From Dokdonella sp. (GTDB lineage: Bacteria > Pseudomonadota > Gammaproteobacteria > Xanthomonadales > Rhodanobacteraceae): a stretch of 64,000 nt of DNA. The stretch covers positions 1-64,000 of the forward strand of contig NZ_JAHCAP010000010.1 of assembly GCF_019634815.1 (NCBI RefSeq). Direction: 5' to 3'. Below the pieces are notes generated by a model. It was not told the DNA's origin. It saw only the letters and a list, made by a program, of their open reading frames with translations, and searched no databases. Shown piece by piece: positions 9,522-19,800 of the stretch. The translations under genes and the position numbers were made by a program. Within the stretch, counting starts at the first letter, position 1, and each line of letters begins with the position of its first letter.

Positions 9522-10670
9522 TCAAGTGGAAGGCCGGTGATCGGGCGCTGCCGCCCGCGTGCGCACCAGCAAGGCGATCAGCGCCAGCAGGAGCAGGACG
9601 GCACCGGCATTGTGCGCCGTTGCGATGGGCAAGGGCAGCAGCAGCATCACGTTGGCGATGCCCAGCGCCACCTGCACGCACAGCAACGCGACAAGCGCGA
9701 TCGCATGCGCCCGCAGGTCGCGTCGCCAACTGGCGAGCGCGGTGACGAGCACCATCACGAACACCACCAGCGCGCCGATGCGATGGGCCATTTGAATCGC
9801 CGCGCGCGCGGCGCCATCGAGCACGCCGCCTTCGTAATTGACGCCGATTCCGCGCCAGAGCACGAAGCCTTCGCGGAAATCGGTGGCCGGCCACCACGAT
9901 CCGGCGCAGGTCGGAAAATCGCTGCCGCAGGCCAGCGCGGCGTAATTCGCGCTGGTCCAGCCGCCCAGCGCGATCTGCGCGGCGAGCAGCACGAGGGCAA
10001 GGATCACCAGCGGCCGCAAGGCCTGCTGCGCAGGTGTCGACTGCGTGCGCGCCGACAGGCTGAGCGCGACCCAGGCGAGCAAGGCCAGGGTGAGCAGGCC
10101 GCCGAGCAGATGCCCCATGACCACGATCGGCTTGAGCAGCAAGGTCACGGTCCACATGCCGAGCATGGCCTGGAAAATGATCACGGCCAGCGCAGCGACC
10201 GCGATGCGGTACGGCGCCGGGCGCTGCAGGCGCCAAGCCACCAGCAATGGCAGCGCCATCGCAAGTCCGGAAAGGGCCGCGGAAACACCCGGATGACCCT
10301 TGATGTAGAGCGCGACACCGAGCGCTGCCGCCAGCGCCGCGGCGAGAATCGCGGCGGGCGAACCACGCCGCGGCCACGCCGCAACGAGGGCCAGCGCGAG
10401 CACCAGGGTGCCAAGCGAACCGGCGAGCATGCGATGCACCTGCTCGCGCCAGGCCTTGTGGGTTTCCACCGGACGCTGCGGGAAGGCCTGGTTGGCGTGG
10501 GCGATTTCCTGTTCGTGACCCGGCCAGGTCGCCTTGCCGTAGCAGGTCGGCCAATCCGGGCACGACAATCCGGCGTTGGACAGGCGCACGAAGGCGCCAA
10601 ACACGATGACGACCAAGGCGAGCAGCGTCGCGGCGAGCGCGAGGCGCGCAGTAAGCGGAAAAGAAGTCAC
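9522..10670 (-). CDS. ctaA: Haem A synthase (COX15/CtaA family)
   Basis: This 382-residue polytopic membrane protein opens with the CtaA signature [20 protein letters not shown] and has conserved haem-ligand histidines, for example [12 protein letters not shown] and MGHLLGG. It converts haem O to haem A, which is needed by the oxidase encoded upstream. It starts with GTG. Five bases separate it from the SCO-like gene, and ctaB follows 10 bp later, so surf1, SCO-like, ctaA and ctaB form one minus-strand operon. Confidence 0.95.
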   Translation of the reverse strand: MTSFPLTARLALAATLLALVVIVFGAFVRLSNAGLSCPDWPTCYGKATWPGHEQEIAHANQAFPQRPVETHKAWREQVHRMLAGSLGTLVLALALVAAWPRRGSPAAILAAALAAALGVALYIKGHPGVSAALSGLAMALPLLVAWRLQRPAPYRIAVAALAVIIFQAMLGMWTVTLLLKPIVVMGHLLGGLLTLALLAWVALSLSARTQSTPAQQALRPLVILALVLLAAQIALGGWTSANYAALACGSDFPTCAGSWWPATDFREGFVLWRGIGVNYEGGVLDGAARAAIQMAHRIGALVVFVMVLVTALASWRRDLRAHAIALVALLCVQVALGIANVMLLLPLPIATAHNAGAVLLLLALIALLVRTRAAAPDHRPST

Positions 10671-10675
10671 TTTGA

Positions 10676-11230
10676 TCAGCTCTTGATGGCGCGCTCGAGA
10701 TCCTTGCGCAACTTGTTGGCGTCGTAGCCGGATGGATGACTGAGCACGAGGAAACCGTGCGGGTCGATGAAGACGACGGCAAGCGCATCGGCAGCCGATG
10801 GGCGATAGGCTGCGAGCGCGCCATCGGCATCCCTTGCCGACTGCATTGGTGCCAAGGCCGCGAGTTCGTCATCCGGCAAGTCGGCGAGCACGAGCAGGCG
10901 CACGCGCGCGGCGTTGCGATTGAGCGTAAGGCGCACGCGCCGGAGCTCGTCGAGTTTCTGCAGGCAGGATTGCGCGCATTCCGCGCCGGGCAAGGCGACC
11001 ACCGTCCATGACCAGTTCGCATCCTTCCAAGCCAGCGCGCTACCGTCGGCGAGTACGAAACGGGCGCCGCCAAGGTCGCGCGGCGGCTCGATCAGGGTGC
11101 CGAAGTTGCGCATGCCCTGCGGTCGCCAACCGGTCGTACTCAGGAACCAGGTGCCGAGGAAGGGGACGATGAACACCGCCACGACGAGGATCAGGGCAAT
11201 GCGATTGCGCGTGCGGTTGCGCGGGGTCAT
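10676..11230 (-). CDS. Membrane-anchored SCO-like thioredoxin-fold protein of the cox cluster
   Basis: The 184-residue protein has one N-terminal transmembrane anchor (IALILVVAVFIVPFLGTWFL) and a soluble part that should face the periplasm. A C-x3-C pair (ECAQSCLQKL) is placed as in SCO1/SenC copper chaperones, and FIDPHGFLVLSHPSG resembles the last strand of a thioredoxin fold. Position-equivalent genes occur in other gammaproteobacterial cox clusters between SURF1 and ctaA. A role in CuA delivery or cysteine reduction is inferred, not shown. Its ATG overlaps the SURF1 stop by 4 bp, indicating translational coupling. Confidence 0.75.
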   Translation of the reverse strand: MTPRNRTRNRIALILVVAVFIVPFLGTWFLSTTGWRPQGMRNFGTLIEPPRDLGGARFVLADGSALAWKDANWSWTVVALPGAECAQSCLQKLDELRRVRLTLNRNAARVRLLVLADLPDDELAALAPMQSARDADGALAAYRPSAADALAVVFIDPHGFLVLSHPSGYDANKLRKDLERAIKS

Positions 11231-11964
11231 GGTCGATCGTTCTCGGGGCGCCAGTGCAGAACAAGGAAGGTTGCCACGACCACGGCGCAGAAAGCGAACC
11301 AGGTGAAGGCATAGGCGTAGTGGCGCTCGGGCGGGAACACCTCGGGACGCCATTGGCGCACGAATCCTGCGCCGGCATCGGCGGCATCGGTTTCCAGCAA
11401 CACACGGGCATCGAGATGACGGTCGAGATCGGCGGCAATCTCGCCCGGATCGATGTAGATCGTGGTTTTGGGCCACTGTGCCTGCCGCGGCAAGGCATTG
11501 CCGCCCAGACGCAGGCCCGAGCCAGGTGGCGGTGCATACAGCCCTTGGATGCGAACCACGCCAGTGGGCGGAGACGGCATCGTCGGCAAGACGCCGCGCG
11601 CATCGCGCGCGAGATAGCCGCGGTTGACGAGCAGGGCCGGACCGCCTGCGCTGGGCGCGAAAACGTCCCAACGCATGACGCCGACCTTGCCACCTCGCAC
11701 CTGGTCATCGAGCAAATAAGCATGCTCGGGATCGAAACTGCCCGTGATTTCGACCAGCGGATAAACCTGTGCACCGGCCTGCGTGCGCGCCTGGGTCAGC
11801 GTGATCGGTGCCTGGCTTGCCGCCGCATCGAACGCGGCGAACAAGGCTTCCTTCTCGTGGGCGCGACGAACCTGCCAGGTGCCCAGCGCGAGGAACACCG
11901 CAATTCCGATCAGGGCGAACAGCACGCCGATCGCGCGCGGCGCGTGCCAGCGTCTAGTGCTCAT
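11227..11964 (-). CDS. SURF1-family cytochrome oxidase assembly protein
   Basis: The 245 residues have the SURF1 layout: an N-terminal membrane span (IGVLFALIGIAVFLALGTWQ, ending in the conserved GTWQ-x-R), a periplasmic domain with LVNRGYLARD, and a C-terminal span (YAYAFTWFAFCAVVVATFLV) followed by a WRPEND tail. SURF1 proteins help insert or retain haem A in subunit I. It is the first gene of the minus-strand assembly operon and overlaps the next gene by 4 bp. Confidence 0.9.
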   Translation of the reverse strand: MSTRRWHAPRAIGVLFALIGIAVFLALGTWQVRRAHEKEALFAAFDAAASQAPITLTQARTQAGAQVYPLVEITGSFDPEHAYLLDDQVRGGKVGVMRWDVFAPSAGGPALLVNRGYLARDARGVLPTMPSPPTGVVRIQGLYAPPPGSGLRLGGNALPRQAQWPKTTIYIDPGEIAADLDRHLDARVLLETDAADAGAGFVRQWRPEVFPPERHYAYAFTWFAFCAVVVATFLVLHWRPENDRP

Positions 11965-11980
11965 GCCAGGCGTCTATAAT
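11950..11980 (+). promoter_or_regulatory. Candidate promoter of the DUF2909 gene
   Basis: A perfect TATAAT hexamer lies at 11975-11980, 43 bp before the ATG at 12024 on the plus strand. The -35 region about 17 bp upstream is poor (GTCTAG). The element overlaps the start of the divergent surf1 gene, so the two transcription units may interfere. Confidence 0.4.
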
Positions 11981-12023
11981 CGGACAGGCAACCGGCCGCA
12001 GGCGCCGGGACTCAGGCTCCACC

Positions 12024-12233
12024 ATGCTCGGCACCGTTCTCGTCATCGTCTTCTTCATCGCCATCGTCTACAACCTGGGCGCCGGCCTCTACTACATGAT
12101 GAGCGACAAGGGCACCACCGACCGCACGCTCAAGGCGCTGACACGCCGCATCGCGCTGTCGGTGCTGTTGATCGCGCTGATCATGCTCGGTATCTGGGCA
12201 GGGATCATCAAACCGCACGGCGTTGGCGGATGA
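12024..12233 (+). CDS. DUF2909 'twin transmembrane' small protein
   Basis: The 69-residue protein has two hydrophobic spans (LGTVLVIVFFIAIVYNLGAG and ALSVLLIALIMLGIWAGIIK) separated by a short charged loop, matching the DUF2909 family regularly found beside coxC and SURF1. Its function is unknown; an oxidase assembly or stability role is inferred from position. It is the only plus-strand gene in the oxidase cluster. Confidence 0.85.
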   Translation: MLGTVLVIVFFIAIVYNLGAGLYYMMSDKGTTDRTLKALTRRIALSVLLIALIMLGIWAGIIKPHGVGG

Positions 12234-12238
12234 ATGGA

Positions 12239-12331
12239 GGGCCGGGTATGGGAAATCGGGAACGGAGAATCGTCAAAGACAATGCGCGCTTCGCATCCGA
12301 TACCTGATACCCGGCTCGCGATTCCCGACGT
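12239..12331. repeat. Degenerate GGGAATCGGGAAT-type intergenic repeat
   Basis: The short gap between the convergent DUF2909 and coxC genes contains GGGAAATCGGGAACGGAGAA and, facing it, GATACCCGGCTCGCGATTCC. GCCGGGTAT and ATACCCGGC are inverted around it. GGGAATCGGGAAT-like intergenic elements are familiar in Xanthomonadaceae genomes; this looks like a decayed copy and may form a transcript-ending stem. Confidence 0.35.
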
Positions 12332-13198
12332 TCAGAGCACGTAGACGAACAGGAACAAGCCAAGCCAGACCACGTCGACGAAGTGCCAGTACCAGGCAAC
12401 CGCTTCGAAGGCGAAGTGATTGTCGCGGGTGAAGTGACCCTTGGCGCAGCGTGCCCACATCACCGCAAGCATGATCGCACCGAGCGTCACGTGCAGGCCG
12501 TGGAAACCGGTCAGCATGAAGAAGGTGCTGCCGTAGATGCCGCTGCCGAGCGTGAGATTGAAGTGCTCGTAGGCCTCGGCGTACTCATGCACTTGGAAGC
12601 CGAGGAAGATCGCGCCGAGAATCACGGTGAGGGCGAGGAACACCAGCAGGCGCGCGCGATGGCCGGTGCGCAACGCATGATGCGCAATCGTGATGGTCAC
12701 GCCCGAGCTGAGCAGCAGCAGGGTGTTGAGCAGCGGAATGCCCCACGGCGACATCGTCGAGAAACCGCCACCGATGTCGGCCGGACCATTGGTCGGCCAT
12801 GCTGCCGCGTACTGCGGCCACAGGTAGAAATTGGTCAGCGCGCCGTCGCCCTCGCCGCCCAGCCACGGCACCGAGAAGGTGCGCGCGTAAAACAGTGCGC
12901 CAAAGAAGGCAGCGAAGAACATCACTTCCGAGAAGATGAACCAGATCATCCCCATGCGGAACGAAACATCAACCTGCTTGTTGTAGTAACCGGCCAGCGA
13001 CTCGCGGATCACCGAGCCGAACCAGCCGAACAGCATCACCACCAGCAGGCCGATGCCCACGGCCATGATCGGTTTGCCGACCATGACCTCGTTGAGCCAC
13101 AGGCCCGCGCCGCCGACTGCGCCAAGCAAGCCGAAAGAGCCGACGATCGGCCAGTGGCTGCCGTGGGGAACGTAGTAAGCACCTTGTGTCTGGGCCAT
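12332..13198 (-). CDS. coxC: Cytochrome c oxidase subunit III
   Basis: This 288-residue protein has about seven membrane spans, the normal size. Hallmarks include YYVPHGSHWPIVGSFGLLGA at the N-terminus, SEVMFFAAFFGALFYARTF, FQVHEYAEAYEHFNLTLG, and the end VAWYWHFVDVVWLGLFLFVY. It supports subunit I stability and proton pumping in the inner membrane. The start is at the ATG before AQTQGAYYVP; an upstream extension lacks family similarity. It is the last gene of the coxB-coxA-small protein-cox11-coxC operon, 22 bp after cox11. Confidence 0.95.
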   Translation of the reverse strand: MAQTQGAYYVPHGSHWPIVGSFGLLGAVGGAGLWLNEVMVGKPIMAVGIGLLVVMLFGWFGSVIRESLAGYYNKQVDVSFRMGMIWFIFSEVMFFAAFFGALFYARTFSVPWLGGEGDGALTNFYLWPQYAAAWPTNGPADIGGGFSTMSPWGIPLLNTLLLLSSGVTITIAHHALRTGHRARLLVFLALTVILGAIFLGFQVHEYAEAYEHFNLTLGSGIYGSTFFMLTGFHGLHVTLGAIMLAVMWARCAKGHFTRDNHFAFEAVAWYWHFVDVVWLGLFLFVYVL

Positions 13199-13220
13199 GT
13201 CGATCTCGATCGTTGCGTGG

Positions 13221-13799
13221 TCAACCCGCCGCAGGTTGCGGCGATCCGGTTTCAAGCAGTCGCTGGGTGGCGACTTCGTTGGCGTAGAAAGTGTACGACA
13301 AGGTCAGCTCGCGCACGTCCTTGGGCAGGCGCGGGTCGACGAAGAAACGTACCGGCATGCGCCGCGTTTCACCCGCGGCCAACACCTGCTCGGTGAAGCA
13401 GAAGCATTCGGTCTTGTTGAAGAAGGCCGAGGCCGCGGCCGGCGCCACGCTCGGCACCGCATTGCCGACGATCGCCTGTTTGCCGGTGTTGGTGGCATCG
13501 AACCAGGCATCGACGATCTTGCCCGGATGCACCTGCATGCTCGGTCGCTCGGGGGCGAAATCCCACGGCAACTTGCTGTTGACGTTGGCGACGAACTGCA
13601 CGGTGATCGTGCGACTGGCGTCTTCGACCAGGGCTGCGGCATCACTCGCCGCCACCGCACCATCGCTCATGCGGATGCCGAATACGTGTTCGCAGACGAT
13701 GCGGTAGACCGGCACCATCGCGAAGCCGAACACGAAGGCGCAGGCGACCACGATCAGGGCGGTCTTGAGCACGCCGTGGTGATTGACTGCCGCGTTCAC
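13221..13799 (-). CDS. ctaG: Cytochrome c oxidase assembly protein Cox11/CtaG
   Basis: The 192-residue protein has one N-terminal membrane span (ALIVVACAFVFGFAMVPVYR) and a periplasmic beta-domain. The copper-binding C-F-C motif is present in FNKTECFCFTEQ, preceded by the family motif NTGKQAIVGNAVPSVAP. It inserts CuB into subunit I. It uses a GTG start that overlaps the stop of the preceding 43-residue gene by 4 bp (GTGA). Confidence 0.95.
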   Translation of the reverse strand: MNAAVNHHGVLKTALIVVACAFVFGFAMVPVYRIVCEHVFGIRMSDGAVAASDAAALVEDASRTITVQFVANVNSKLPWDFAPERPSMQVHPGKIVDAWFDATNTGKQAIVGNAVPSVAPAAASAFFNKTECFCFTEQVLAAGETRRMPVRFFVDPRLPKDVRELTLSYTFYANEVATQRLLETGSPQPAAG

Positions 13800-13927
13800 T
13801 TGCGCAGCACCATCTGCAGGATCGCGGACAGGTAGATCACCAGCGCCACCGCACCGACAGTCAGCGCCGTGCGCCGCGCGCGGGCGCGGCCACTGGCTTG
13901 TTCGTCGCTGGTGGCTTGCCTTGCCAT
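13796..13927 (-). CDS. Cytochrome oxidase small assembly-type protein (43 residues)
   Basis: The frame encodes 43 residues: a charged arginine-rich N-terminal half and one membrane span (ALTVGAVALVIYLSAILQMV). A small single-span protein at this exact place, between coxA and cox11, is common in Pseudomonas- and Xanthomonas-type cox operons and is usually annotated as a small oxidase assembly protein. The 4-bp overlap with ctaG and the GGGA sequence before the ATG support translation. Its function is unproven. Confidence 0.75.
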   Translation of the reverse strand: MARQATSDEQASGRARARRTALTVGAVALVIYLSAILQMVLRK

Positions 13928-13965
13928 TTCCCGATCCGGCCCGATGCCCGCGTCGATGCGCGCGC

Positions 13966-15603
13966 TCAGTGGCTCACATCGCCATGCGCGAGCATGTCGT
14001 TGGTGATCACCGGCGGCGTGGAGAAGGTGTGGAACGGCGCCGGCGACGGCACCGTCCATTCCAGTCCACGCGCACCTTCCCAAACCTGCGCGGTGGCGCG
14101 CTGCCTGGAGAAGTACACGCAATGGATGATCACGCCGACGAAGATCAGCTGGCTGGCGCCGAACCAGAAACCGCCGATCGAGGAGATCATGTTGAAGTCG
14201 GCGAAGGCGACGTTGTAGTCGGGGATGCGGCGCGGCATGCCGGCAAGGCCGACAAAATGCTGCGGGAAGAACAGCACGTTGACCGCGATCGCGCTCGACC
14301 AGAAATGGATCTTGCCCCACTTCTCCGAGTACATGTTGCCCGACCACTTGGGCAGCCAGTAGTAGGCCGCAGCCATGATCCCGAACGCAGCGCCCGAGAC
14401 CAGCACATAGTGGAAGTGGGCAACGACGAAATAGGTGTCCTGGTACTGGAAGTCGGCCGGAACGATCGCGCACATCACGCCGGAAAAGCCGCCGATCGTA
14501 AACAGGATCACGAATGCGATCGCGAACAGCATCGGCGTCTCGAAGGTGAGCGAGCCTTGCCACATCGTCGACAACCAGTTGAACACTTTCACCCCGGTCG
14601 GGATCGCGATCAGCATCGTCGCGTACATGAAGAACAGCTCGCCGCCGAGCGGCATGCCGACGGTGAACATGTGATGCGCCCAGACGATGAACGACAGGAA
14701 CGCGATCGAGGCAATCGCATACACCATCGCCTGATAGCCGAAGATCGGCTTGCGCGAGAAGGTGGGGATGATTTCCGAGACGATCCCGAACGCCGGCAGG
14801 ATCATGATGTAGACCTCGGGATGGCCGAAGAACCAGAAGATGTGCTGGTACATCACCGGATCGCCACCGCCGGCAGCGTGGAAGAAGCTCGTGCCGAAAT
14901 ACTTGTCGGTGAGCAGCATCGTCACCGCACCGGCCAGCACCGGCATCACCGCAATCAGCAGGAAGGCGGTGATCAGCCAGCTCCACACGAACACCGGCAT
15001 CTTCAGCAGATCCATGCCCGGCGCGCGCATGTTGAGGATGGTGGCAATGATGTTGATCGCACCCATGATCGAGCTGATGCCCATCAGGTGGATCGCGAAA
15101 ATCATGAAGGCGACGTTGAAGCCCCCCTCCAGCGACAACGGCGGATACATCGTCCAGCCGCCCTGCGGGCCGCCGCCGGGCATGAAGATCTCGCCGATCA
15201 ACAGCAGGAAGGCGAACGGCAGGATCCAGAACGACCAGTTGTTCATGCGCGGCAGGGCCATGTCGGGCGCGCCGATCTGCAGCGGAATCATCCAGTTCCC
15301 GAGGCCGACGAAGGCCGGCATGATCGCGCCGAAGATCATGATCAGCGCGTGCATCGTGGTCAGTTCGTTGAATGTTTCCGGCTGCAGCAACTGCAGGCCC
15401 GGCTGGAACAATTCGGCACGGATCAGCATGGCGAAGCTGCCGCCGATGAAGAACATCGTCAGCGAGAACACCAGATACAGCGTACCGATGTCCTTGTGGT
15501 TGGTGGTGAACAACCAGCGATGCAGGAAGCCGTGCGGCTTGTCATCGTGACCGGCATGCCCATCGTGGTGCGTGTCGTGGATGGCGGGATTGACTGCGGC
15601 CAT
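13966..15603 (-). CDS. coxA: Cytochrome c oxidase subunit I
   Basis: This 545-residue protein has 12 predicted spans. The haem-copper signature is complete: HALIMIFGAIMPAFVGLGNW near the N-terminus, the CuB region WFFGHPEVYIMILPAFGIVS containing the cross-linked His-Tyr, IVWAHHMFTVGMP, and the haem ligands in VVAHFHYVLVSGAAFG. It is the catalytic subunit that reduces O2 to water and pumps protons. GAGG lies 9 bases before the chosen ATG. It is downstream of coxB, with a small assembly gene 38 bp after it. Confidence 0.97.
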   Translation of the reverse strand: MAAVNPAIHDTHHDGHAGHDDKPHGFLHRWLFTTNHKDIGTLYLVFSLTMFFIGGSFAMLIRAELFQPGLQLLQPETFNELTTMHALIMIFGAIMPAFVGLGNWMIPLQIGAPDMALPRMNNWSFWILPFAFLLLIGEIFMPGGGPQGGWTMYPPLSLEGGFNVAFMIFAIHLMGISSIMGAINIIATILNMRAPGMDLLKMPVFVWSWLITAFLLIAVMPVLAGAVTMLLTDKYFGTSFFHAAGGGDPVMYQHIFWFFGHPEVYIMILPAFGIVSEIIPTFSRKPIFGYQAMVYAIASIAFLSFIVWAHHMFTVGMPLGGELFFMYATMLIAIPTGVKVFNWLSTMWQGSLTFETPMLFAIAFVILFTIGGFSGVMCAIVPADFQYQDTYFVVAHFHYVLVSGAAFGIMAAAYYWLPKWSGNMYSEKWGKIHFWSSAIAVNVLFFPQHFVGLAGMPRRIPDYNVAFADFNMISSIGGFWFGASQLIFVGVIIHCVYFSRQRATAQVWEGARGLEWTVPSPAPFHTFSTPPVITNDMLAHGDVSH

Positions 15604-15629
15604 GGCCTGTAACCTCGATGTGGGGGCGA

Positions 15630-16538
15630 TCAGCCCTGCGTGGCGGGCAACGCGGCGGCGGGAGCGGCCTGCGCGGTCTTGCTGGCGGAAGCGGCGGCCT
15701 GCTGGGTCGCCAGCCATTGTTCGAACTCGGCCTTGGGTACGGCCTTGACCACGATCGGCATGAAGCCGTGGTCGCGTCCGCACAGCTCGGCGCACTGGCC
15801 GCGGTAAGTGCCGGCCACGTCAATGCGGGTCCAGTTGTCGTTGATGATGCCGGGAATGGCATCCTGCTTCCAACCCAGATCCGGCACCCACCAGGAGTGG
15901 ATGACGTCATCGGCGGTGATCACGAAGCGGACCTTGACCCCGACCGGCAGCACCAGCGGCTTGTCGACGTTGAGCAGATAGACGTTTTCATCGCCTTCCT
16001 TGACCGAATGCGGATCGAGACCCGAACCGGTCTGGCGCACGCGGTTGGACTCCGCATCAAGGGTGGAGATGAAATTGACCGGCGTGGCCTTGCCGAAATA
16101 GTCGACGTACTCGTAACGCCACTTCCACTGGTAGCCGGTGACCTTGATGGTCATCTCCGAGTTCTCGACATGGGCCATGTCGATCAGCAGCTTGGTCGCC
16201 GGCCACGCCATCGCGATCAGGATGAGGATCGGGATCGTCGTCCAGACCGCCTCCAGCATCGTGTTGTGGCTCCACTTGGCCGCCACCGCGCCGCGCGATT
16301 TGCGGAACTTGAACATCGCATAGACCATCGCGCCGTAAACGATCACGCCGATGGCGACGCAGATCCAGAATGCGAGCATGTGCACGCCGTGGATGCGCTG
16401 CGAAATGCTGGTGACGCCCGTGGGCATGTTGAGCTGCCAGGGCTGCGGTCCGGCCATGACCGTACCGCTGGCGAAGAGCGCGAACGCTGCCACCGCCGCC
16501 GCCGCGCGACGTGCGCCCACCATCCCGAATGAAATCAT
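15630..16538 (-). CDS. coxB: Cytochrome c oxidase subunit II
   Basis: The 302 residues comprise a signal peptide, two membrane spans (MLAFWICVAIGVIVYGAMVY and ILILIAMAWPATKLLIDM) and a periplasmic cupredoxin domain. The CuA site is intact: C-x3-C-x3-H-x2-M in CAELCGRDHGFM, near residues 249-260. It takes electrons from cytochrome c. No fused cytochrome c domain is present; the tail after the cupredoxin is alanine-rich. ATGs at 16544 and 16538 are both in frame. AGGG is 8 bases from the second, which is therefore preferred. Confidence 0.93.
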   Translation of the reverse strand: MISFGMVGARRAAAAVAAFALFASGTVMAGPQPWQLNMPTGVTSISQRIHGVHMLAFWICVAIGVIVYGAMVYAMFKFRKSRGAVAAKWSHNTMLEAVWTTIPILILIAMAWPATKLLIDMAHVENSEMTIKVTGYQWKWRYEYVDYFGKATPVNFISTLDAESNRVRQTGSGLDPHSVKEGDENVYLLNVDKPLVLPVGVKVRFVITADDVIHSWWVPDLGWKQDAIPGIINDNWTRIDVAGTYRGQCAELCGRDHGFMPIVVKAVPKAEFEQWLATQQAAASASKTAQAAPAAALPATQG

Positions 16539-16662
16539 CGGCATCACCCTAGATTGTCTGCTTGCGTGGCCAGCTCGCGCCGCCTGCTGGCTTCCCCGAC
16601 GCCACCTCCCCCGACGCATCGACGGATGCTCAGCATCAACGGGAATGAGGCGTATTGCCGGA

Positions 16663-16692
16663 ATCATAGTGGAGTGCGCCTCGCAGCGGCAA
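16663..16692 (-). promoter_or_regulatory. Candidate promoter of the coxB operon
   Basis: On the minus strand TTGCCG (16692-16687) and TATGAT (16668-16663) are separated by 18 bp, a fair sigma-70-type match about 125 bp before coxB. It was found by eye only, and the GC-rich background makes chance matches less likely but not negligible. Confidence 0.4.
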
Positions 16693-16748
16693 CCACACGG
16701 CGGCACGCGCGGCGTGCGGCAGCGCGATCCGCGTGGCGATCGTGCTCC

Positions 16749-16777
16749 TTGGCCCGCAACAGTCGCATCACTAAACT
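16749..16777 (+). promoter_or_regulatory. Candidate promoter of putA
   Basis: TTGGCC (16749-16754) and TAAACT (16772-16777) are 17 bp apart on the plus strand, ending 35 bp before the TTG start of putA. Each hexamer matches consensus at four of six positions. It is divergent from the cox promoter candidate. Confidence 0.35.
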
Positions 16778-16812
16778 ATCCGCCCCTTTCTCCCCATCGT
16801 ATCGAGAAACCC

Positions 16813-19800
16813 TTGAGCGAGAGCCTCTTGCCCGAACTGCCGCCCGCGCCCGATCCGATCTGGGCACGCATGACCGGCGCCTGGTCACGCGACGAAACCG
16901 AATGTGTCGATGACCTGCTCGCGCAGGCGAGCTTGCCGCCCGCCGACCGAACGCGCGTGCTCGCGCACGCTGCGGATCTGGTCGCGCGCGTGCGTGCCCG
17001 CGCCAGCGAGCAGACCGTGGTCGAATCCTTCATGCGCCAGTACGACCTGTCGAGCGAGGAAGGCGTGCTGCTGATGTGCGTGGCCGAGGCCTTGCTGCGC
17101 ATTCCCGACAAGACCACCGCCGACAAGCTGATCCGCGACAAGCTGGGTGAGGCCGACTGGAAAAAGCACCTGGGTGGCAGCAGCTCGGTGCTGGTCAATG
17201 CCTCGACCTGGGGCCTCATGCTCACCGGCCGCCTGGTCAATCTCGCCGAGGAGACCCGCCGCGATTTCACCGGCGCGCTCAAGCGCCTGATCGGTCGCTC
17301 CGGCGAGCCGGTGATCCGGCTCGCGGTACGCCAGGCGATGCGCATCATGGGCCACCAGTTCGTGATGGGCCGCAGCATCGATGAGGCGCTCGACCGCAGC
17401 GCACAGAAGGGCTACGCCGATTACCGCTATTCCTACGACATGCTTGGCGAGGCAGCGCTCACCCAACCCGACGCCGAGCGCTACCACAAGGCCTACAAGG
17501 ACGCGATCGCCGCGCTTGGCGCGCGCGGCCCGTTTGCCGACGTGATCGAGGCGCCGTCGATCTCGGTCAAGCTGTCGGCACTGCATCCGCGTTATGAAAT
17601 CGCCAAGCGCGGCCGCGTGCTTGCCGAGCTCACGCCCAAGGTGCTCGAGCTTGCGCAACTGGCGATGGCCAACGGCATCGGCATGACCGTCGATGCCGAG
17701 GAAGCCGATCGTCTCGAACTGTCGCTGGAAATCGTCGGCACGGTCTTCGCGCACGAATCGCTGGCAGGTTGGAACGGTTTCGGCCTGGCGATCCAGGCCT
17801 ACCAGAAGCGCTGTCCGTTCGTGATCGACTGGCTCACCGAAACCGCGCGCAAGGTCGGGCGCCGCTGGTGCGTGCGCCTGGTCAAGGGTGCGTACTGGGA
17901 CTCGGAAATCAAGCGCGCCCAGGAGCTGGGCCTGTCGGGCTACCCGGTGTTCACGCGCAAGCCCAACACCGACGTCTCCTACCTCGCCTGCGCCAAGCGC
18001 CTGTTCGCGGCCGGCAGCTCGCTGATCTATCCGCAATTCGCCACCCACAACGCGCACACCATCGCGGCGATCCACCATCACGCGCAGGGTCACGCGTTCG
18101 AATTCCAGCGCCTGCACGGCATGGGCACCGATCTGTATGCCGAAGTGATCGGCAGGGACAAGCTCGACGTACCCTGCCGCGTGTACGCGCCCGTGGGCAG
18201 CCATGAAGACCTGCTGCCCTATCTCGTGCGCCGCCTGCTCGAGAACGGCGCCAATTCCTCGTTCGTCAATCGCATCGTCGACGAATCGGTCGCGATCGAC
18301 GAATTGGTCGCCGATCCCTGCGACACGGTTCGCGCATTCACCTCCAAGCCGCACCCGCGCATTGCGCTGCCGGTCGGCCTCTACGGTCAGCAACGGAAGA
18401 ATTCCATGGGCGTCAATCTTGCAAACGACAATGAACTCAAGGCGCTGGCCGAAGCGGTCAACGCCAAGCACGGCCCTTGGAGCGCGGCGCCACTGGTGCC
18501 CGGCTCGAACAGCGGCGAAGCCGTCCGCGACGTGACCAATCCGGCCGATCGCCGCGAGGTCGTCGGCCAGTCACGCAACGCCGACGCCGCGACCATCGAG
18601 AAGGCGCTCGCCAACGCGCTTGCCGCGCAGGACGCCTGGGACACGATGCCGGCGGCCAGTCGCGCGACGATCCTCGAACATGCAGCCGACCTGCTCGAAT
18701 CACGCCGCGGCGAATTCGTCGCGCTGTGCGTGCGCGAAGCGGGCAAGACGATCCCGGCGGCGATCTCCGAAGTGCGCGAAGCGGTCGACATGTGCCGTTA
18801 CTACGCGGCGATGTCGCGCAAGCTGTTTGGCGCCCCCGAACAACTGCCCGGCCCGACCGGCGAATCGAACCAGTTGTTCCTGCGCGGTCGCGGCGTGTTC
18901 GTCTGCATCAGCCCGTGGAACTTCCCGCTCGCGATCTTCATGGGTCAGGTCGCCGCCGGTCTTGCTGCCGGCAATGCGGTGATCGCCAAGCCGGCCGACC
19001 AGACCACCCTGATCGGCCATGCCGCAATCAAACTGCTGCACGAAGCCGGCGTACCCGAAGCCGTCGTGCAGTATGTGCCCTGCAAGGGCTCGGTGCTCGG
19101 CAATACCCTGCTCACGCGTCCCGAAGTCGCCGGCGTCTGCTTCACCGGCTCTACCGAGACCGCCTGGACGATCAATCGCACGCTGGCCGCGCGCAATGCG
19201 CCGATCGCGGCTCTGATCGCCGAGACCGGTGGCCAGAATGCGCTGATCGCCGACTCTTCGGCCCTGCCCGAGCAGTTGGTCAAGGACGTGCTGGCCTCGG
19301 CCTTCGACTCCGCCGGCCAGCGTTGCTCGGCTGCGCGCGTGCTGTTCGTGCAGGAAGACATCGCCGACAAGGTGATCGGCATGCTCAAGGGCGCGATGGA
19401 TGAACTCGTGGTCGGCGATCCGGCCAAGCTCTCGACCGATGTCGGCCCGGTGATCGACGAGCCTTCGCGCAAATTCCTCGTCGAGCATGCCGCTCGCATG
19501 GATCAGCAAGCCAAGCCGATCAACACCGCCAGGCTCGCTGACGGCAGTGACAACGGTACCTTCTTCGCGCCGCGCGCTTATGAAATCCCTTCGCTGTCGC
19601 TGCTCACCGGCGAAGTGTTCGGCCCGGTCCTGCACGTGCTGCGCTGGAAGGCGAGCGACCTCGACGGCGTGATCGATGCGATCAACGGCACGGGTTTTGG
19701 CCTCACGCTCGGGGTGCACAGCCGCATCGACGATACTGTTTCCCACATCGCCAAACGCGCCAAGGTCGGCAACTGCTACGTCAATCGCAACCAGATCGGC

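Noticed and set aside
13783-15612. Long plus-strand frame across coxA
   Set aside because: Antisense shadow of an unmistakable subunit I gene.
16885-18471. 528-codon minus-strand frame inside putA
   Set aside because: Resembles no family; putA motifs continue uninterrupted on the plus strand.
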